Origin: Linnemannia elongata | Taxonomy: Eukaryota; Mortierellomycota; Mortierellomycetes; Mortierellales; Mortierellaceae | Direction of reading: 5' to 3' | Length of the DNA stretch: 64,000 nt | NCBI GenBank assembly: GCA_036320915.1 | Contig: JAXBDG010000011.1 | Location: 1,882,501 to 1,946,500 of the forward strand | Shown: positions 21,284 to 33,421 of the stretch, one piece after another | Position numbering within the stretch: position 1 is the stretch's first letter | How the letters are laid out: every line of letters begins with the position of its first letter | Notes under the pieces: model-generated | What the model saw: only the letters and a program-made list of their open reading frames with translations | Database searches by the model: none | What the model was told of the DNA's origin: nothing | Made by a program: the position numbers and the translations under genes

Positions 21284-22597
21284 TTAAACACGGGGGCAAG
21301 GGGAAGATACGATTAGCCCCGTCTCGACAACATAGCCGGTGAGCTCACGACCATAGACACAGCCCGTGTCCAACCCAATCGACCATGGCATGACATTCAG
21401 GGACCGCCCTGCATCATGCCCATAGACAACCAAGAAATCACGCTTGGACGGGGAGCGTCGATTATGCAGCTCGTTGAACTCGCGTGCCCATCCACGGCCC
21501 TTGGACTTCTTGCGGGAGGGGGTTCCATCCTTGAGGAGGTTGCGGATGTTGACGAGGACCCAGGGTCGCTGGTTGAGGATGTCTCGTGTTGGGTCAATGC
21601 CAGCGTGAACCACATGGACTGGAATGTGGTTGACAGAGATCTCTTTGGGGATAGTGAGAATAAGGGGGCATTGGCGGAGGTAGTTGTATTGTTCCGTGGT
21701 CATGGCGCGAGCAATCTGGTAATGTTCGGACCTGCGGTCGAGATCCGAGGGTATGTTGATGCCCCGCTGGAGGAAGAATGCGTTCATGGACTCTATTGCC
21801 TGCGCCTCAGCCTCAGTCTCCGCCTCAGCTTCCATCACATCGACAAACGCAGACGAAGCCTCGTACTCTTCCAGGATGGCAGCATTGACACTGTCGAGGA
21901 ACCCTCTCCAGCGGATGACGACATCGTCGTGGTTGCCACGGACACATTTGGCCTGAAGCTCAATCAGACGGTCGACAACCTTGAGTGACTGGGGTCCCTT
22001 GGCAACAATGTCACCCGCCAGGACGAGGGTGTCCCTCTGAGGCTTGTGCTCGATCTTTTTCAGGAACCGCTCAAACCCCACAAGACTCCCATGGACATCC
22101 CCCACTACAATCGTCCTGTGGTTGTTGTTGTTTTTGTTCTTGTCCTGTTGTTGTTTTTGTTCGTCTCCGCGGAGTGCGGCAAAGCGTGAGGGGTTGATGA
22201 CGCCAGCAGTGTTTTCATAGTCGTAGTTGAGTTGAAGCTCCTCCTGGTAGATATACTGGGCAAAGGGGTCTGAGGGTAGGGAGTCTGGCGGGGTCGAGGG
22301 CTCTTTGATAGTGGAAGAGGGGGACCGGCGCCGACGACCTCCGTTAGAGTCGTCGAGGGTGCTGAACCAGAAGGAGGTGGCTGTCAGGAGGAGAATGACG
22401 ATGCCAAGAGTTGCACCAACCTGTCGCACGGACATGCAGTCATTCCGGGAGGCGTGGTTTGGTTTCTTTCGCATGGTCGAGTAATGGGGCTGTTGTGGTT
22501 GTTTTGGGACAGCGTTACGGGATCCTCCTCCTGTGTTTTTGGAGGAAGAGGGATCGAGGAGGGGTGTTAATGATGACTTTGACGACGAGGACTGCAT
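21284..22597 (-). CDS. PPN2: PPN2-like membrane-anchored metallophosphatase (endopolyphosphatase)
   Basis: Single exon, 437 residues from the ATG at 22597. Calcineurin-like (PPP-type) metal-binding motifs appear in order: GDVHG (166-170), GDIVAKGP (195-202), GNHDD (221-225), then HAGID, YGHDAG and GLDTGC. A hydrophobic span at about 58-78 follows a Ser/Gln-rich cytosolic head, giving a type II membrane topology. This matches yeast Ppn2 (YNL217W), a vacuolar Zn-dependent endopolyphosphatase. An upstream in-frame ATG at 22777 would add 60 residues with a second hydrophobic stretch. I prefer 22597 because the extension looks like leader sequence, but cannot exclude the longer form. There is an unusual EAEAETEAEAQAIE repeat near the middle. 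Confidence 0.82.
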   Translation of the reverse strand: MQSSSSKSSLTPLLDPSSSKNTGGGSRNAVPKQPQQPHYSTMRKKPNHASRNDCMSVRQVGATLGIVILLLTATSFWFSTLDDSNGGRRRRSPSSTIKEPSTPPDSLPSDPFAQYIYQEELQLNYDYENTAGVINPSRFAALRGDEQKQQQDKNKNNNNHRTIVVGDVHGSLVGFERFLKKIEHKPQRDTLVLAGDIVAKGPQSLKVVDRLIELQAKCVRGNHDDVVIRWRGFLDSVNAAILEEYEASSAFVDVMEAEAETEAEAQAIESMNAFFLQRGINIPSDLDRRSEHYQIARAMTTEQYNYLRQCPLILTIPKEISVNHIPVHVVHAGIDPTRDILNQRPWVLVNIRNLLKDGTPSRKKSKGRGWAREFNELHNRRSPSKRDFLVVYGHDAGRSLNVMPWSIGLDTGCVYGRELTGYVVETGLIVSSPCPRV

Positions 22598-25500
22598 TCC
22601 GTTGTCGTGTGTGTCGTGTGGGGAGGGAAGGAGATGATGAGAGAGTGGGGAGTGGGCTGAAGAAAGGAAGAGAATGACGATCGAGAAGAGAGGAAGGGAG
22701 AGAGGGTGGCAATTTTTTTTTCTTGTTTTGGCTGGAGGTTGTTTGGTACTTTGTGAAATAAACATGAGCAAGCTCATTTTTCTTGCGTCCTTTTAAACAG
22801 CCGCTTCCCTTCTACACTTTTTTTTTTGTTGTTCGCCTGAGGATGATACGTTCTGTTGTGGTTGTTTAGTCAAGGCAATGAATGGCCTTGCCTTTGTCAT
22901 CCCACCGGAGCCAAGGCAGGGTCTAACAACACCACCAAGAAGGAAGAGGAAAAGGGGGGTAACTGGGAGAACATCTATCGTCGTCATTGATGCCACTACT
23001 GCACATTGCATTGCCCGACCGATGTGATGCGATGGTAGCAAAACACCTTCGCGGTTGTCTGTCTGTGTTTTATTTTCGTCTCTTTCGCTACTTTTTTTTG
23101 TTTTCATCGATGAAAAGGGTCGGAGCAATTGATCTTCGCGCGGAGTCCGTGTCTGTCCGGCCATGTCCGTCATGGTCTGCCTGTCTGTGGACTGGCCTGG
23201 TCTGGTCTGGTCTGGTCTGTGGTGAATGATGGGGTTTGTTTGCTGGGTTAGGATGCTATTACTATTTCAATTTATCGCTAGTGTGTAAAAAAAAGGGAGA
23301 TGAACAAGAAAGACTACGGAACAAAGTAACGACAACAACGACAAGACTAAAACACAGCCGGACAACATACAACATACCTTGCAAGACATATGAGTGCGCC
23401 ACATTCTCTCGCGGAGGATGGAATAATGGAAGGACACAAACGAAAGAGATGCGAATATTTTGGATGGATGGACAGACCATGGACAAAAATAAGCCCGAAA
23501 ACTAGCCAACGACGGTGGCTACCTTACGCACATGCAGATGATCTCATCAAAATAGCGAGCAACCCGTCAACAAAGACAGCCAGCCCACGCTCACTGTTTT
23601 GCTTGTCTACTTGTGTTTAGTCTTACGGGACCAAGGAAGGCGAGGAGAAAGGAACGAAATAGGAGGGGAAACACGAAAGAGATGATGTAGATGTCTGATT
23701 GCGCCCATTGTGTTTGTCCCCTTGCCTACACTCCCTGGATGCATCGATGTCTTGTTCCTCTTTACTTACAAAACGCAGAAATGAACAAGGGTGCGCATGC
23801 AATTTCAACAAAGTCTCCTGCACGGTAGATATACAAATAGGCATGAAGACAAAAAAAAGGGGGGGGGGGGGGGGGGACCATTAAGGTCAAAGTGAAGATC
23901 TCAGGAACGAAAATGAAGAAAGATGGGTGGAATGACCATGAGCCAATCCCCGAGGGAGGATGGCTGTCTGACCGAATAGCTCGTTTCCTATTCGCTCGGT
24001 CCCCATCCAACCAAATCAATCAGAAACGTGAAGGCATCTATGAGGCGTGGCAATAGATGCTGAGATGCTCGTCCGATCAAAAGGAAAACAAGATGGACGG
24101 ACGGACGGATGGACGGATAAGTAGAGAGAGAGAGAGATGCTAGGGGTTTGCAATGAAAGCGCGACAATGGACCATGAAGGATGAAGAGTGCAATACTATG
24201 GAGGTAAAAGAGAACGAAAACTAGAGAGTGAAAGCAAAAAAGGATAAAACAACGTTGGGACGCGACGGATAGAGGGATAGGGAGAAGGATAGGGAAAAAG
24301 GGTATGCAAACTGGGAAGGAAAAAAAAAAAAAACCTTAGCAGAAGGGGTATGAGGCAGACTATGTCAATGCATCTGAGGGGAGTGGGAAATGAGAGAGAG
24401 AGGTAAGCCAGGAAAACACACACACATATGGACATAGACTCACACGCTCAAAGAACCTTACCCTCTTTTCCCATTGTCGATCGTTCTGACGTAGGCACTA
24501 AAAAATACACCCGGACCATCCTTGAGCAAGGAAGGCATGGCGACACAAGGAAAAAAGAAGAAAAAGAGCGAGCGGGGAATAGACAAGTAGGGGTATGTGG
24601 GTCTAGGTGGGGTGGCTTGAGTGTCAACAGAGGAGCAGAGGAAGGAAGGGAAAAGACGGGAAAGGAATTCACACGACAAAAAGAGAGATGGGAAGGGTTG
24701 GGGATGGACACGGGGGGGTGCTGCACCTTTCTTCCTCTTTGAGGATGGATCTCTGTGGCGGAATATGAAAAAAGGTCAAAAAGAAAAAAAAAACAAGCAG
24801 ACACAAGCATGCACATAGAAAGAGAGAAACTCAGGCACAGGATCACAGAGTCAAAAAAAAAAAAAAAAGATCAGAGTCAAAAGAGAGAGAAAAAAAAAAA
24901 GAGGTGTGAAAGTGATGAGTCTTACTAGAAAGTTATCAGATCGTGACAGATGGTCTCTGATTGGCCACAGACCAACGAGAGAAAATGAGGCGTAAAAATT
25001 TTTATCAGATCCTTCACCCCCATGAAGAAAAAGGGTATCCGGGTGGTTAAGAAAATGAGAGGAGAGGGACCCAGGCCGTGTGGGAGTGAAAAGGGTGCAA
25101 TTGGCGTTTGGCTGCGCTGTGGGAAATGAAATTAACTGGAGGAGTGGAGTGAATAAGTAGGAGTAAGAGCACAATTATTCGCAATATGAACGACGATGAA
25201 GGGCGATATGGACATGATGAAGAAGGACAAAGGTAAGAGAGAGAGACAACAGTGGCACAGGTAACAAGAAGGGTAGGTGGGACAGGAGTGTGTGTGTGCG
25301 ATGAAGAAAAAGATCGATGGTGATGCGATGGATAGGGTGTGTGAGTAAAAAAAAGAAGGCACTTCCAACGGATGAGAAGAGGGCAAGACACACACAGAAA
25401 GACTGAAAAGGGCAAACATACGCCCACGCACACACCGATACAAAAGTACAAAATGCACCCAGACCGATCGACTGACCCCCCTTGAAACGCTTTAGGCGTT

Positions 25501-26038
25501 GGCCTTTTTATTTTCTGTGGACCAGTTTGCTTCTTTTTTTCATATTAGTATCTTCTTGACACACAACTCCCTTCTTTCTTCACCTTCTCTCCTTCTCTCA
25601 CCCTTCCTTCTTTTCCGTCCCCTCACTCTCGCTTTCCGTCCCTTGATTGCATGCCCTCTTTTCTGAGCACCATCACTTCCTTCTTCTTCCTCACCGCATC
25701 GCCATTACATTCACTTCTCATTACTTAACCAGGACCGTTGGAAGGCGACAATTCATTCACACCAGTGTATTTTCTCACTTTCACCAACACATACACGCAG
25801 TGACATACCCACGCCATACCTCAGTCTTAGCTACCTTTTGTTGAACTAAGCATCCTTCCTTGGGTAGCTGGTATGTTTACTTCTTTTGCACAGCTTAGTT
25901 ACCTAGTGTCGATCACTTGCTTAAACACTTCATAGAAACTAACACTGCTCATCCCATTCATACTTTACTATCCCAGTCGACAAACATCCCTCCTACTCAG
26001 ACTCATACCCACCTCACCCCTCACAACTTTTCACAGCA
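22598..26038. other. 3.4 kb divergent spacer between PPN2-like and CCC2-like genes
   Basis: No supportable gene. It contains a repeated tctgg block near 23197-23217, a G-run near 23860-23876, GGAC repeats near 24098-24115, A-runs at 24313-24333 and 24854-24868, and CA/GT patches. The final 450 bases are CT/CA-rich and should include the CCC2 promoter; no TATA box or clear copper-response element is recognised. Confidence 0.5.
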
Positions 26039-29000
26039 ATGGTTGCAGAAGACCGCCAACGTCTCCTTGCAGACGACCCCTCCACATTCCCCGAAGAAGA
26101 CACCACCAGCCCTTACACTCCCTCTTCAACAAAACAAACAATCACCCTCCCAGTGGTCGGAATGACATGCATGTCCTGCGTCAACGCCATCACCTCCGTC
26201 GTCTCGGCCATGCCAGGGATCGACAACATCCTTGTCTCCCTCAAGCAGCACCAGGCTACTGTTGACTTTGATGCCTCTGTTGTTTCTGTAGCCCAGGTCG
26301 TGGAGGCTATTGAGGATTGTGGGTTTGATGTCCCCTTCGATCTCAGCTCCCTCCCTCCGTCTTCTTCTGCTGTAGGCGAGAAAAGCGGAGATGTAAAGGA
26401 GGCACCCACAACAAATCCCTCTTCAAAGTCAGTCACACCCGCATCTTCCTCACTATTTACCACCATCGAGATACCTTCGACACAACAGAAGGTACGGACG
26501 GCACAACTCTCGGTACAGGGCATGACCTGCGCGTCCTGTGTAGCATCTATCGAACGATCCCTCAAAGGCACCCCCGGACTTGTGTCCATCAAAGTTGCAC
26601 TTCTGGCCGAGCGTGCGACGATTGAGTACCTCGAGGGTCAGACGTCCCCTCAGGCCGTTGCTGACTTGATTGAGGAGATTGGATTCGAGTCTGCACCAAT
26701 TCAGTCCAACCATACCCGTCGTCGCCGTCGTAACCGTAACCGTGGAAGCAATAACGGTGGACATTGTGGAGGTGGAGTTGTCCCTCAGGAGAGTGATGGC
26801 GAGGATGAGGATGAGGACGAGATGGTGAGCACAGTGGACCTGCAGATCTTTGGGATGACTTGTGCCAGCTGCGTCAACGCCATCGAGACCGAACTCCGTA
26901 AAGAGCCCGGCATCCTCTCCGTTGCCGTTAGCTTAACCCTCCAAGCTGCCAAAATCGAATACGATGACCAAGTCCTGGGAGTCCGTAATATCGTCGAGCG
27001 GATTGAGGATCTGGGATTCGATGCCCTTTTGGCACCTGAACGGTCTCAGAACGCGCAGATTGAGTCGCTGGGACGGACCAAAGAGATTACGGAATGGAGG
27101 CGGGCGTTGAGGATCAGTTTTGCGTTTGGGTTTCCAGTCTTTTTGCTGTCGATGATCTTTCCGATGTTTGCGTGGGGAAGGGAGTTTTATGGGACGCCTA
27201 TCGGGTTGGGGATTGTGTTGGGCGATTTGGTGGCGCTGGTGTTGACCGTTCCGGTGCAGTTTGGGATTGGAAGGAGGTTTATTGTGAGTGCTTACAAGTC
27301 CTTGAAGCACGGTGTGGCCACTATGGATGTGCTAGTTTCTTTGGGCACCTTGTCGGCGTTTACGTTCTCGATCTTCTCGATGCTTTATACCGTTTTCTCC
27401 CCGGACCATCCCAAGGCCACGGTGTTCTTTGACACGTCGAGCATGTTGATTACCTTTGTCACCATTGGACGGTACCTCGAGAACATGGCCAAGGGCAAGA
27501 CCTCCGTTGCTCTCTCGAAACTCATGCGGCTTACTCCTCCAACCTGCACTATCTACGTCCTTGACCCAGTCACTGGAGAACGTCTCTCTGAGAAGCAGAT
27601 TGTGTCTGAGTTGATCCAGAAGGGCGATCTCATCAAGGTCGTCCCCGGTGACAAGATCCCTACCGACGGAGTCGTCGTCTCGGGTCAATCCACCGTCGAC
27701 GAGAGTATGGTCACTGGTGAAGCCATCCCTATCAACAAGACTGTCGGCTCCTTGGTCATTGGAGGAACTGTCAATGGACTCGGTACCTTTGATATGGAAG
27801 CCGTCCGTGTCGGGTCTGAAACTGCCCTGGCTCAGATTGTCCAACTCGTCGAGGACGCTCAGACTTCCAAGGCACCTATCCAAGCCTATGCCGACATGAT
27901 TGCAGGCTATTTCGTCCCCTCTGTCATCTTTGCCGCTATTTTGACATTCGTCGTCTGGATGATCCTCTCACATACTCTGTTGGCTGACAAGTTGCCTGGC
28001 ATGTTCATCAAGGAGCCCTCGAAACTCGTCGCCTGTCTCAAGTTGTGTATCTCGGTCGTTGTTGTTGCCTGCCCTTGTGCTCTCGGTCTTGCGACTCCTA
28101 CTGCGGTCATGGTTGGTACGGGCGTTGGCGCTCAGCATGGAATCCTGATCAAGAGCGGGACTGCACTGGAGGAGGCGCAAAAGATCACAAAGGTCTTGTT
28201 TGATAAGACGGGTACCCTTACCGTTGGAAAACTCACCGTTGCCAGCTGGAGTCTTCAAACCCCTACACCTACTGCTGCTTCGACCAACAACACCAATGGT
28301 TCTTCCTCCTCTTCGAGCGCAGCATCATTGGAATCCCTGAAGGACAAGGACCTATTCACAATCATCGGAGCCGCAGAATCCTCATCCGAACATCCCCTCG
28401 GTCGCGCCGTCGCCTCTTACGCCAAACAGCAACTCTCCTCCACCTCCAACTTTGCGGCCACCGTATCCGACTTCTCAGCCAGCACTGGCCAAGGCATCGA
28501 ATGCACCGTCACCCTCCCCTCCTCCTCCTTCTCCTACCGCGTCATAATCGGTAACAAATCCTGGCTCACCGACCGTCAAATCTCCCTGCCCACCGACACC
28601 CTCACTCAGGATCAAAACTCCCAAGAACGCCTTGGCCGCACCACAATCCTCGTCGCCCTCAACTCCCATTTCATCGGCTGGATCTCCCTCTCAGACACCA
28701 TCAAACCCGAATCCGCCCGCACCGTCGCCCGCTTACAACAAATGGGCATCCAAGTCGCAATGGTCACCGGCGACCAACCCCTCGTAGCCCAAGTCATCGC
28801 ATCCGAATGTGGAATCTCCCCACAAAACGTCCACGCCGGCGTCTCACCTGCCGGAAAAACCGCCCTCGTCCGCCGACTTCAGGAAGAAGACGGCTACATC
28901 GTTGCCATGATCGGCGACGGCATCAACGATTCCCCCGCCCTGGCCCAATCCGACCTCGGCATTGCCCTGGTATCTGGTACAGATATCGCCATGGAGGCCG

Positions 29001-29467
29001 CAGATATGGTCCTCATGCGCTCTGATCTCACAGACGTCGTCGCAGCCATTGACCTATGCCGAACCATCTACCGCCGGATCCGCTATAATTTCGCCTGGGC
29101 CTCCATCTACAACATCCTGGGTGTCCCCCTGGCCATGGGAGTCCTCCTCCCCTGGGGATACCACATCCACCCAATGCTGGCCGGATTAATGATGGCAGTC
29201 TCGAGTGTGAGTGTAGTACTTTCGAGTCTGATGCTGAGGCGGTGGAAGAAACCTCTGGTCGAGGACCCAACAGAAAAGGAGAAGCGACAGCGGTTGAAGG
29301 AAGAAAGGTTGGCAGAGCGGGCAGCCTTGATGCGTGCTCATTGGAAGCGTCAATTGGGCGGTGGCAGCAGTTCTTCGAGTGGTTCTGGTAGCAAGACCAA
29401 GGGCAAGGGTGACTATGTCCGTGTTGAAGATAGAGATACCGACCTCGAGATGGACCAGATGGTCTAA
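26039..29467 (+). CDS. CCC2: Copper-transporting P1B-type ATPase (CCC2/ATP7 family)
   Basis: Pumps Cu(I) out of the cytosol, in fungi mainly into the trans-Golgi to load multicopper oxidases. Intronless, 1142 residues. Three N-terminal heavy-metal domains each carry MTCxSC: Cys44/47, Cys164/167 and Cys275/278. An Arg/Asn-rich and acidic linker lies between the second and third. Then come the TGEA phosphatase motif (559-562), the CPC membrane copper site (678-680), the phosphorylated Asp722 in DKTGTLT, SEHPLG, and GDGIND (959-964). The tail has a [11 protein letters not shown] helix and a Ser/Gly-rich stretch. Yeast Ccc2 has two metal-binding domains. A 3.4 kb single exon contrasts with its intron-rich neighbours. 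Confidence 0.97.
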   Translation: MVAEDRQRLLADDPSTFPEEDTTSPYTPSSTKQTITLPVVGMTCMSCVNAITSVVSAMPGIDNILVSLKQHQATVDFDASVVSVAQVVEAIEDCGFDVPFDLSSLPPSSSAVGEKSGDVKEAPTTNPSSKSVTPASSSLFTTIEIPSTQQKVRTAQLSVQGMTCASCVASIERSLKGTPGLVSIKVALLAERATIEYLEGQTSPQAVADLIEEIGFESAPIQSNHTRRRRRNRNRGSNNGGHCGGGVVPQESDGEDEDEDEMVSTVDLQIFGMTCASCVNAIETELRKEPGILSVAVSLTLQAAKIEYDDQVLGVRNIVERIEDLGFDALLAPERSQNAQIESLGRTKEITEWRRALRISFAFGFPVFLLSMIFPMFAWGREFYGTPIGLGIVLGDLVALVLTVPVQFGIGRRFIVSAYKSLKHGVATMDVLVSLGTLSAFTFSIFSMLYTVFSPDHPKATVFFDTSSMLITFVTIGRYLENMAKGKTSVALSKLMRLTPPTCTIYVLDPVTGERLSEKQIVSELIQKGDLIKVVPGDKIPTDGVVVSGQSTVDESMVTGEAIPINKTVGSLVIGGTVNGLGTFDMEAVRVGSETALAQIVQLVEDAQTSKAPIQAYADMIAGYFVPSVIFAAILTFVVWMILSHTLLADKLPGMFIKEPSKLVACLKLCISVVVVACPCALGLATPTAVMVGTGVGAQHGILIKSGTALEEAQKITKVLFDKTGTLTVGKLTVASWSLQTPTPTAASTNNTNGSSSSSSAASLESLKDKDLFTIIGAAESSSEHPLGRAVASYAKQQLSSTSNFAATVSDFSASTGQGIECTVTLPSSSFSYRVIIGNKSWLTDRQISLPTDTLTQDQNSQERLGRTTILVALNSHFIGWISLSDTIKPESARTVARLQQMGIQVAMVTGDQPLVAQVIASECGISPQNVHAGVSPAGKTALVRRLQEEDGYIVAMIGDGINDSPALAQSDLGIALVSGTDIAMEAADMVLMRSDLTDVVAAIDLCRTIYRRIRYNFAWASIYNILGVPLAMGVLLPWGYHIHPMLAGLMMAVSSVSVVLSSLMLRRWKKPLVEDPTEKEKRQRLKEERLAERAALMRAHWKRQLGGGSSSSSGSGSKTKGKGDYVRVEDRDTDLEMDQMV

Positions 29468-30063
29468 AATTGACGATAACCAAAAGCCCCCCCGCTTGCT
29501 TTTTCCAGAGTGCGAAGCAGCAATCAAATCACAAACTTGTAGACCCTTTTTTTATTTATTTTTCTTTTTCTCATCCTACCGTCATTTTAATATTCATCTG
29601 TAAAAAGTAAACAAAAGACATCATCATCACATCCATAGCATCTATTAGTAGAAAGACATGTTTATTTGACAAATAAACCACAAAGAAATAGCAAACTCTT
29701 AGATTACTACACACAGCCAGAAAGGATAAAATGTGATGGAGAAAAGAAAATACCGGCTCTTGAGGTTCCCTGAGAGACCAGGTCGCATCGCGAAGAAACG
29801 AGATGGACTCTCAAGTACAACACAGAAGGGTAATTGAACAATTGTAAACGTAAGAAAGAAGAAAAGATGAAAGCAAAACGAAAGCAAGAAAGACTGATAA
29901 TAACAATAGGGATAGTACAATGTGATGCTAATGGAGTGAAAGAGATGAAAACGCAAAAAAAAGCAAACTAAAAAAGGTAAAAAAAGCAGCTGTATGTAAT
30001 GTTCGTGTGTGTGGTTTGCAATGGTGCGTGTGAGATGCCTGGAAGGGGGTGGATGGATGTCCT
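29468..30063. other. Convergent 3' spacer (CCC2 / THP3)
   Basis: AT-rich 3' flanks of two converging genes, with several AATAAA-like sites (for example near 29673). No gene is seen. Confidence 0.6.
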
Positions 30064-33000
30064 TTAGATTTGTCCTTTGATGTCAACCGTCTGATACTTC
30101 TTTCCTGCCTCCAACACGTAAGGGAGCGCTGCCTTTGTATCCAAGAACTGGTATCGCTTCTTGCCTGGTCCGCTATCCTGATTCAAACAAGGGACCACTC
30201 CAATTGCCTTCAAGAATCCCGTGCATTCCAAATCATCAATAAATCCCAATTCAGACCTCAAAAACGAAACCTCGATGTTTGGACGATATCTATACGAGTG
30301 GCGATATGCGAAGAAGCGAGATGTTGGTGAATACAAGACATTAATCTTCGAATCGATAAAAGCAAGAAGGCATCGCAATAAGTCATAGTCAGAAACAAAC
30401 ACTTACGCCTTGCATATCATCTTCATGGCTTCGACCCGCTCACGTTCGACAAACTGGTCCATCAGATATCCGCCCATGTTGGGAGCACTGATGTACAGCT
30501 TAAAGAGCGCATGGTAGTTCGACGATGCCAAAGCCGTACGAACTTTCAATGCGTGCTTGACAGCCGGATCATGCTTCTGAGCTGGTGTCAACGACGCCAA
30601 CATGGCAATAATATCTAAGATGTCAAGGAAAGTAAATATAACGGTGAATACAACACGCAACAAAGTCGATCGAAAAGGCAAACAAAGAGAAACCAGAGAC
30701 AAAAGTCGACCACAAACTTGAACTCACCAGAAGGGTTACGGGTATGAAGGAGGTACAGGATGCGGTAGGCTGTAAATTCCATTACGTGCCCTTGCAAGTT
30801 GTACTCGTAGAGCTGCTTAAGCTGGGTCTGGCACTGGTTGTACTCACCGAGATCGCCCTTTTCAAGTGCGATTCTCGCGTGAATCTCATAGACCGTAACC
30901 GTAAACTCGCTCTTGATACGTTGAACCTATTGGCATGAACAATAGCAAACATCGTCAGTCACTGCACGACATTGGTTCCCCTTTCGTCGTGAGCATCAAA
31001 CAACAAGCGCATCGGTTCAAAAATAAACTTACAGTGAGATCCTGACGCACACTCTTGAACTGGTCGCAGATATAGGCATAGTTCTGGTCTTTACGCCACT
31101 TCTCCTTCAAAAGGTCCAAGGTCTTTTGAAGAACACGAACAGGGCGAACAGTCGCAGGGTCAGGTGCCTAGATGATTGTAGTTTTAAAGAACAGCATGGT
31201 TAATGAGACACTATAGTTGCAAAAGTAAAATACCCTCAAATCACCATCGAACACAAGTGGTGATAACCAGCAGACACCTACTGAAGTCAAACGCAAGTAG
31301 TTCTTCTCGAGCTGGGTGCTTGTACCGACGATCGTGTACTCATCCCAATCAATCACATCAGAGTTGAAAACAGGTGCGGTATACACAGGTTTGGATTTCT
31401 TGGGCACAGTGTCGCTCCTGGAGTCCTCGAATCGTCGCTGGCGCTTTTCGCGACGTCTCGTCTCCTCTTCTCCTGCAGTCTTTGGCTCAGGCGAATTGCT
31501 CATCTTGCGTCTGTACGATATAGTTAGGAAAGTAGATAGCATGTTAGTGTCAATTCAAAAACGAGTTTTGGATCCGATGAATGAACAAAACGATGGCGTC
31601 ATTGTACTTACGAAGCCCTCTCTTTCTCCTTGTCCTTCTTGGTCTTGTACTTGCTAAAAGATGATAATAGACATCGAGAGCACAAGACCAGTTAGAGCAG
31701 TGCATATGAACCCCAAACAACCTGCACACCATCGATCGGACAAAGAACTTACTTTGGGACGGTCATCTTTTCCCACTCGATGTTCCACAGTGTGCCGTCG
31801 GAATGGTGCTTTGATACCATGTCTCTCAAATCTTTTTGTGCAACGTCACGCTCCTCGTCGGCGATGGTCTCAAAGACACGTTGAACATAATCCTTCAGTG
31901 ACTGGGGCCAACCCTCGCTGTTGCTTGCAACTCCTGATGATTCCTTGGTCTCTAAGGCGTTCGTGGTTAATGGCTTTGTTTTTTTGGACTTTACCGACAG
32001 ATACGCGGGTTCTAAAAAAAAAAAAAAAAAAAAAGAGATAAAAAATATACAATGGTTAGATGAGCTGCTTCAGTAAAAGGCATTGATGAAAGCAAAACAA
32101 GCATACGACAGAATGCACCGGTGCATGTCGCGCTCACTTACTCTCGTGTGCTAGTTTTGGCATGTTGGCTCCGTTCCTACGTGATGTCAAAAAGATAAAC
32201 AATGGTGGTTAGCTAATATTCGTCTCCATGCCTCAGAACGAACGGCAAGACTAATAATCGATCGATGCCGCAACACAGCAGAAAAATATATAGCTACTTA
32301 CTGTCCAGAGTAGCCGTTGTCGTTGAGAGTAGTGTTATGGAGCTTTTGTTGAATGTGAACCTTATCCTGTTCCTCGCGAGCTCGCTTCTGACGTTGTTCT
32401 GCCTCTAAATGCTTCTGCTTTTGAAAGGCTTGGTTGTCAAACGGTTGGTGGTTGTTAGGCTTGCCGTTCCAGTGCTGCTTGCCTTGATACCCCGACTGGT
32501 AACCCGTATGAGATGAATTCGCCTGTGCGTTGTATGGCTTTGAGTAATTGCCGTTCTGTCCTGGATGTCCCTGGTTGCTATAGGAAGAAGAATAAGATGA
32601 GGGGGGCTGCTGCTGGTGAGAAGAATAAGGGTAAGCGGTTAGTGCGGAGGGAGCAGCTGGCGCTTGCTGAGTTCCTGGAGCAGAGGTCTGGTAACCAGGG
32701 TACTGGTGTTGATGAGCTTGGGCACCGGGGGCAGCAGAAGGTGGGTATGAGTAAGGTTGATGGCCTTGCTGTGCGTAGTAGTCTTGATAGGCTGCGTGTC
32801 CGTTGTAGGGAGCAGCTGCTGGTGCGGGGGCTCCAATGGAAGGTGGAGCAGATAAAGAATTGGGTTGAGCAGCGTTATACGGAGCGTAATAAGCGGCGTA
32901 TTGCTGGGCGTATTCTTCTGAGGTGAGTGCTTGTTGGGGCTGAGCCTGTGTGTGTGCAGCGGTGGCCGGCTGGGCGCCGTATTGTTGATAGTACGCAGAG

Positions 33001-33421
33001 TAATCGGGTGCGGCAGTGGATGAAGCAGGCGCGGTGGTTCCTGGTGGTTGATATCCAGGGTTTGCGGCCAACCTAAGGGTGAACAAAAAGGAGGTCAATT
33101 GTTCCGTTAGTACTCCACATACGTAAGTCGTTAATCACGCGCTATCTGTTATAGAATGGAACCCTTTGTCCTAGCGTCCTGCGTTTGTTCAAAGAATACA
33201 ACAAACGCAGGACGCAGGACGCAGGACGCAGGACATGCATGAAACAGGAGAGGCGCATGGTTGAGGGAGCGCAATAAAAAGGATAGGGAGAGAGATTGAA
33301 AGAGTTGCACTCACCAAGTCTGATACGCTTGAACTTGCTGGGTGTATTGATGGTATTGCTCAGCGTAGAGAGCTGCTGCTGCCTGATCAGCGGCAGGGTC
33401 TGACTGAGTAGGGTTCGCCAT
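30064..33421 (-). CDS. THP3: THP3/LENG8-like protein, SAC3/GANP-PCI domain
   Basis: Ten exons on the minus strand: 33315-33421, 32302-33072, 32142-32176, 31753-32011, 31612-31653, 31282-31510, 31033-31167, 30728-30926, 30407-30614 and 30064-30289. They close in frame to 736 residues. The first 290 residues are a Gln/Tyr/Pro/Ala-rich disordered region (many AYY, QQY and PGY units). Then follow [13 protein letters not shown], basic [14 protein letters not shown] and NLS-like RRREKRQRR. The C-terminal half is SAC3/[24 protein letters not shown], then an alpha-helical PCI-type region. This is the Thp3/LENG8 type, which in yeast works with Csn12 in transcription elongation and mRNA splicing. Intron 1 has a perfect stem-loop; intron 3 has a long T-run just before its acceptor. 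Confidence 0.92.
33174..33234. repeat. 16 bp stem-loop fused to four 7 bp tandem repeats, in THP3 intron 1
   Basis: Bases 33174-33189 and 33200-33215 are perfect reverse complements (arm GCGTCCTGCGTTTGTT) around a 10-base loop. The right arm runs into four tandem GCAGGAC units (33207-33234). It lies wholly inside the 242 bp first intron of the THP3-like gene. Confidence 0.9.

Noticed and set aside
21416..21988. 190-codon plus-strand ORF
   Set aside because: Antisense of the PPN2-like gene, whose metal-binding motifs are unmistakable.
27332..27883. 183-codon minus-strand ORF
   Set aside because: Antisense of the CCC2-type ATPase core.
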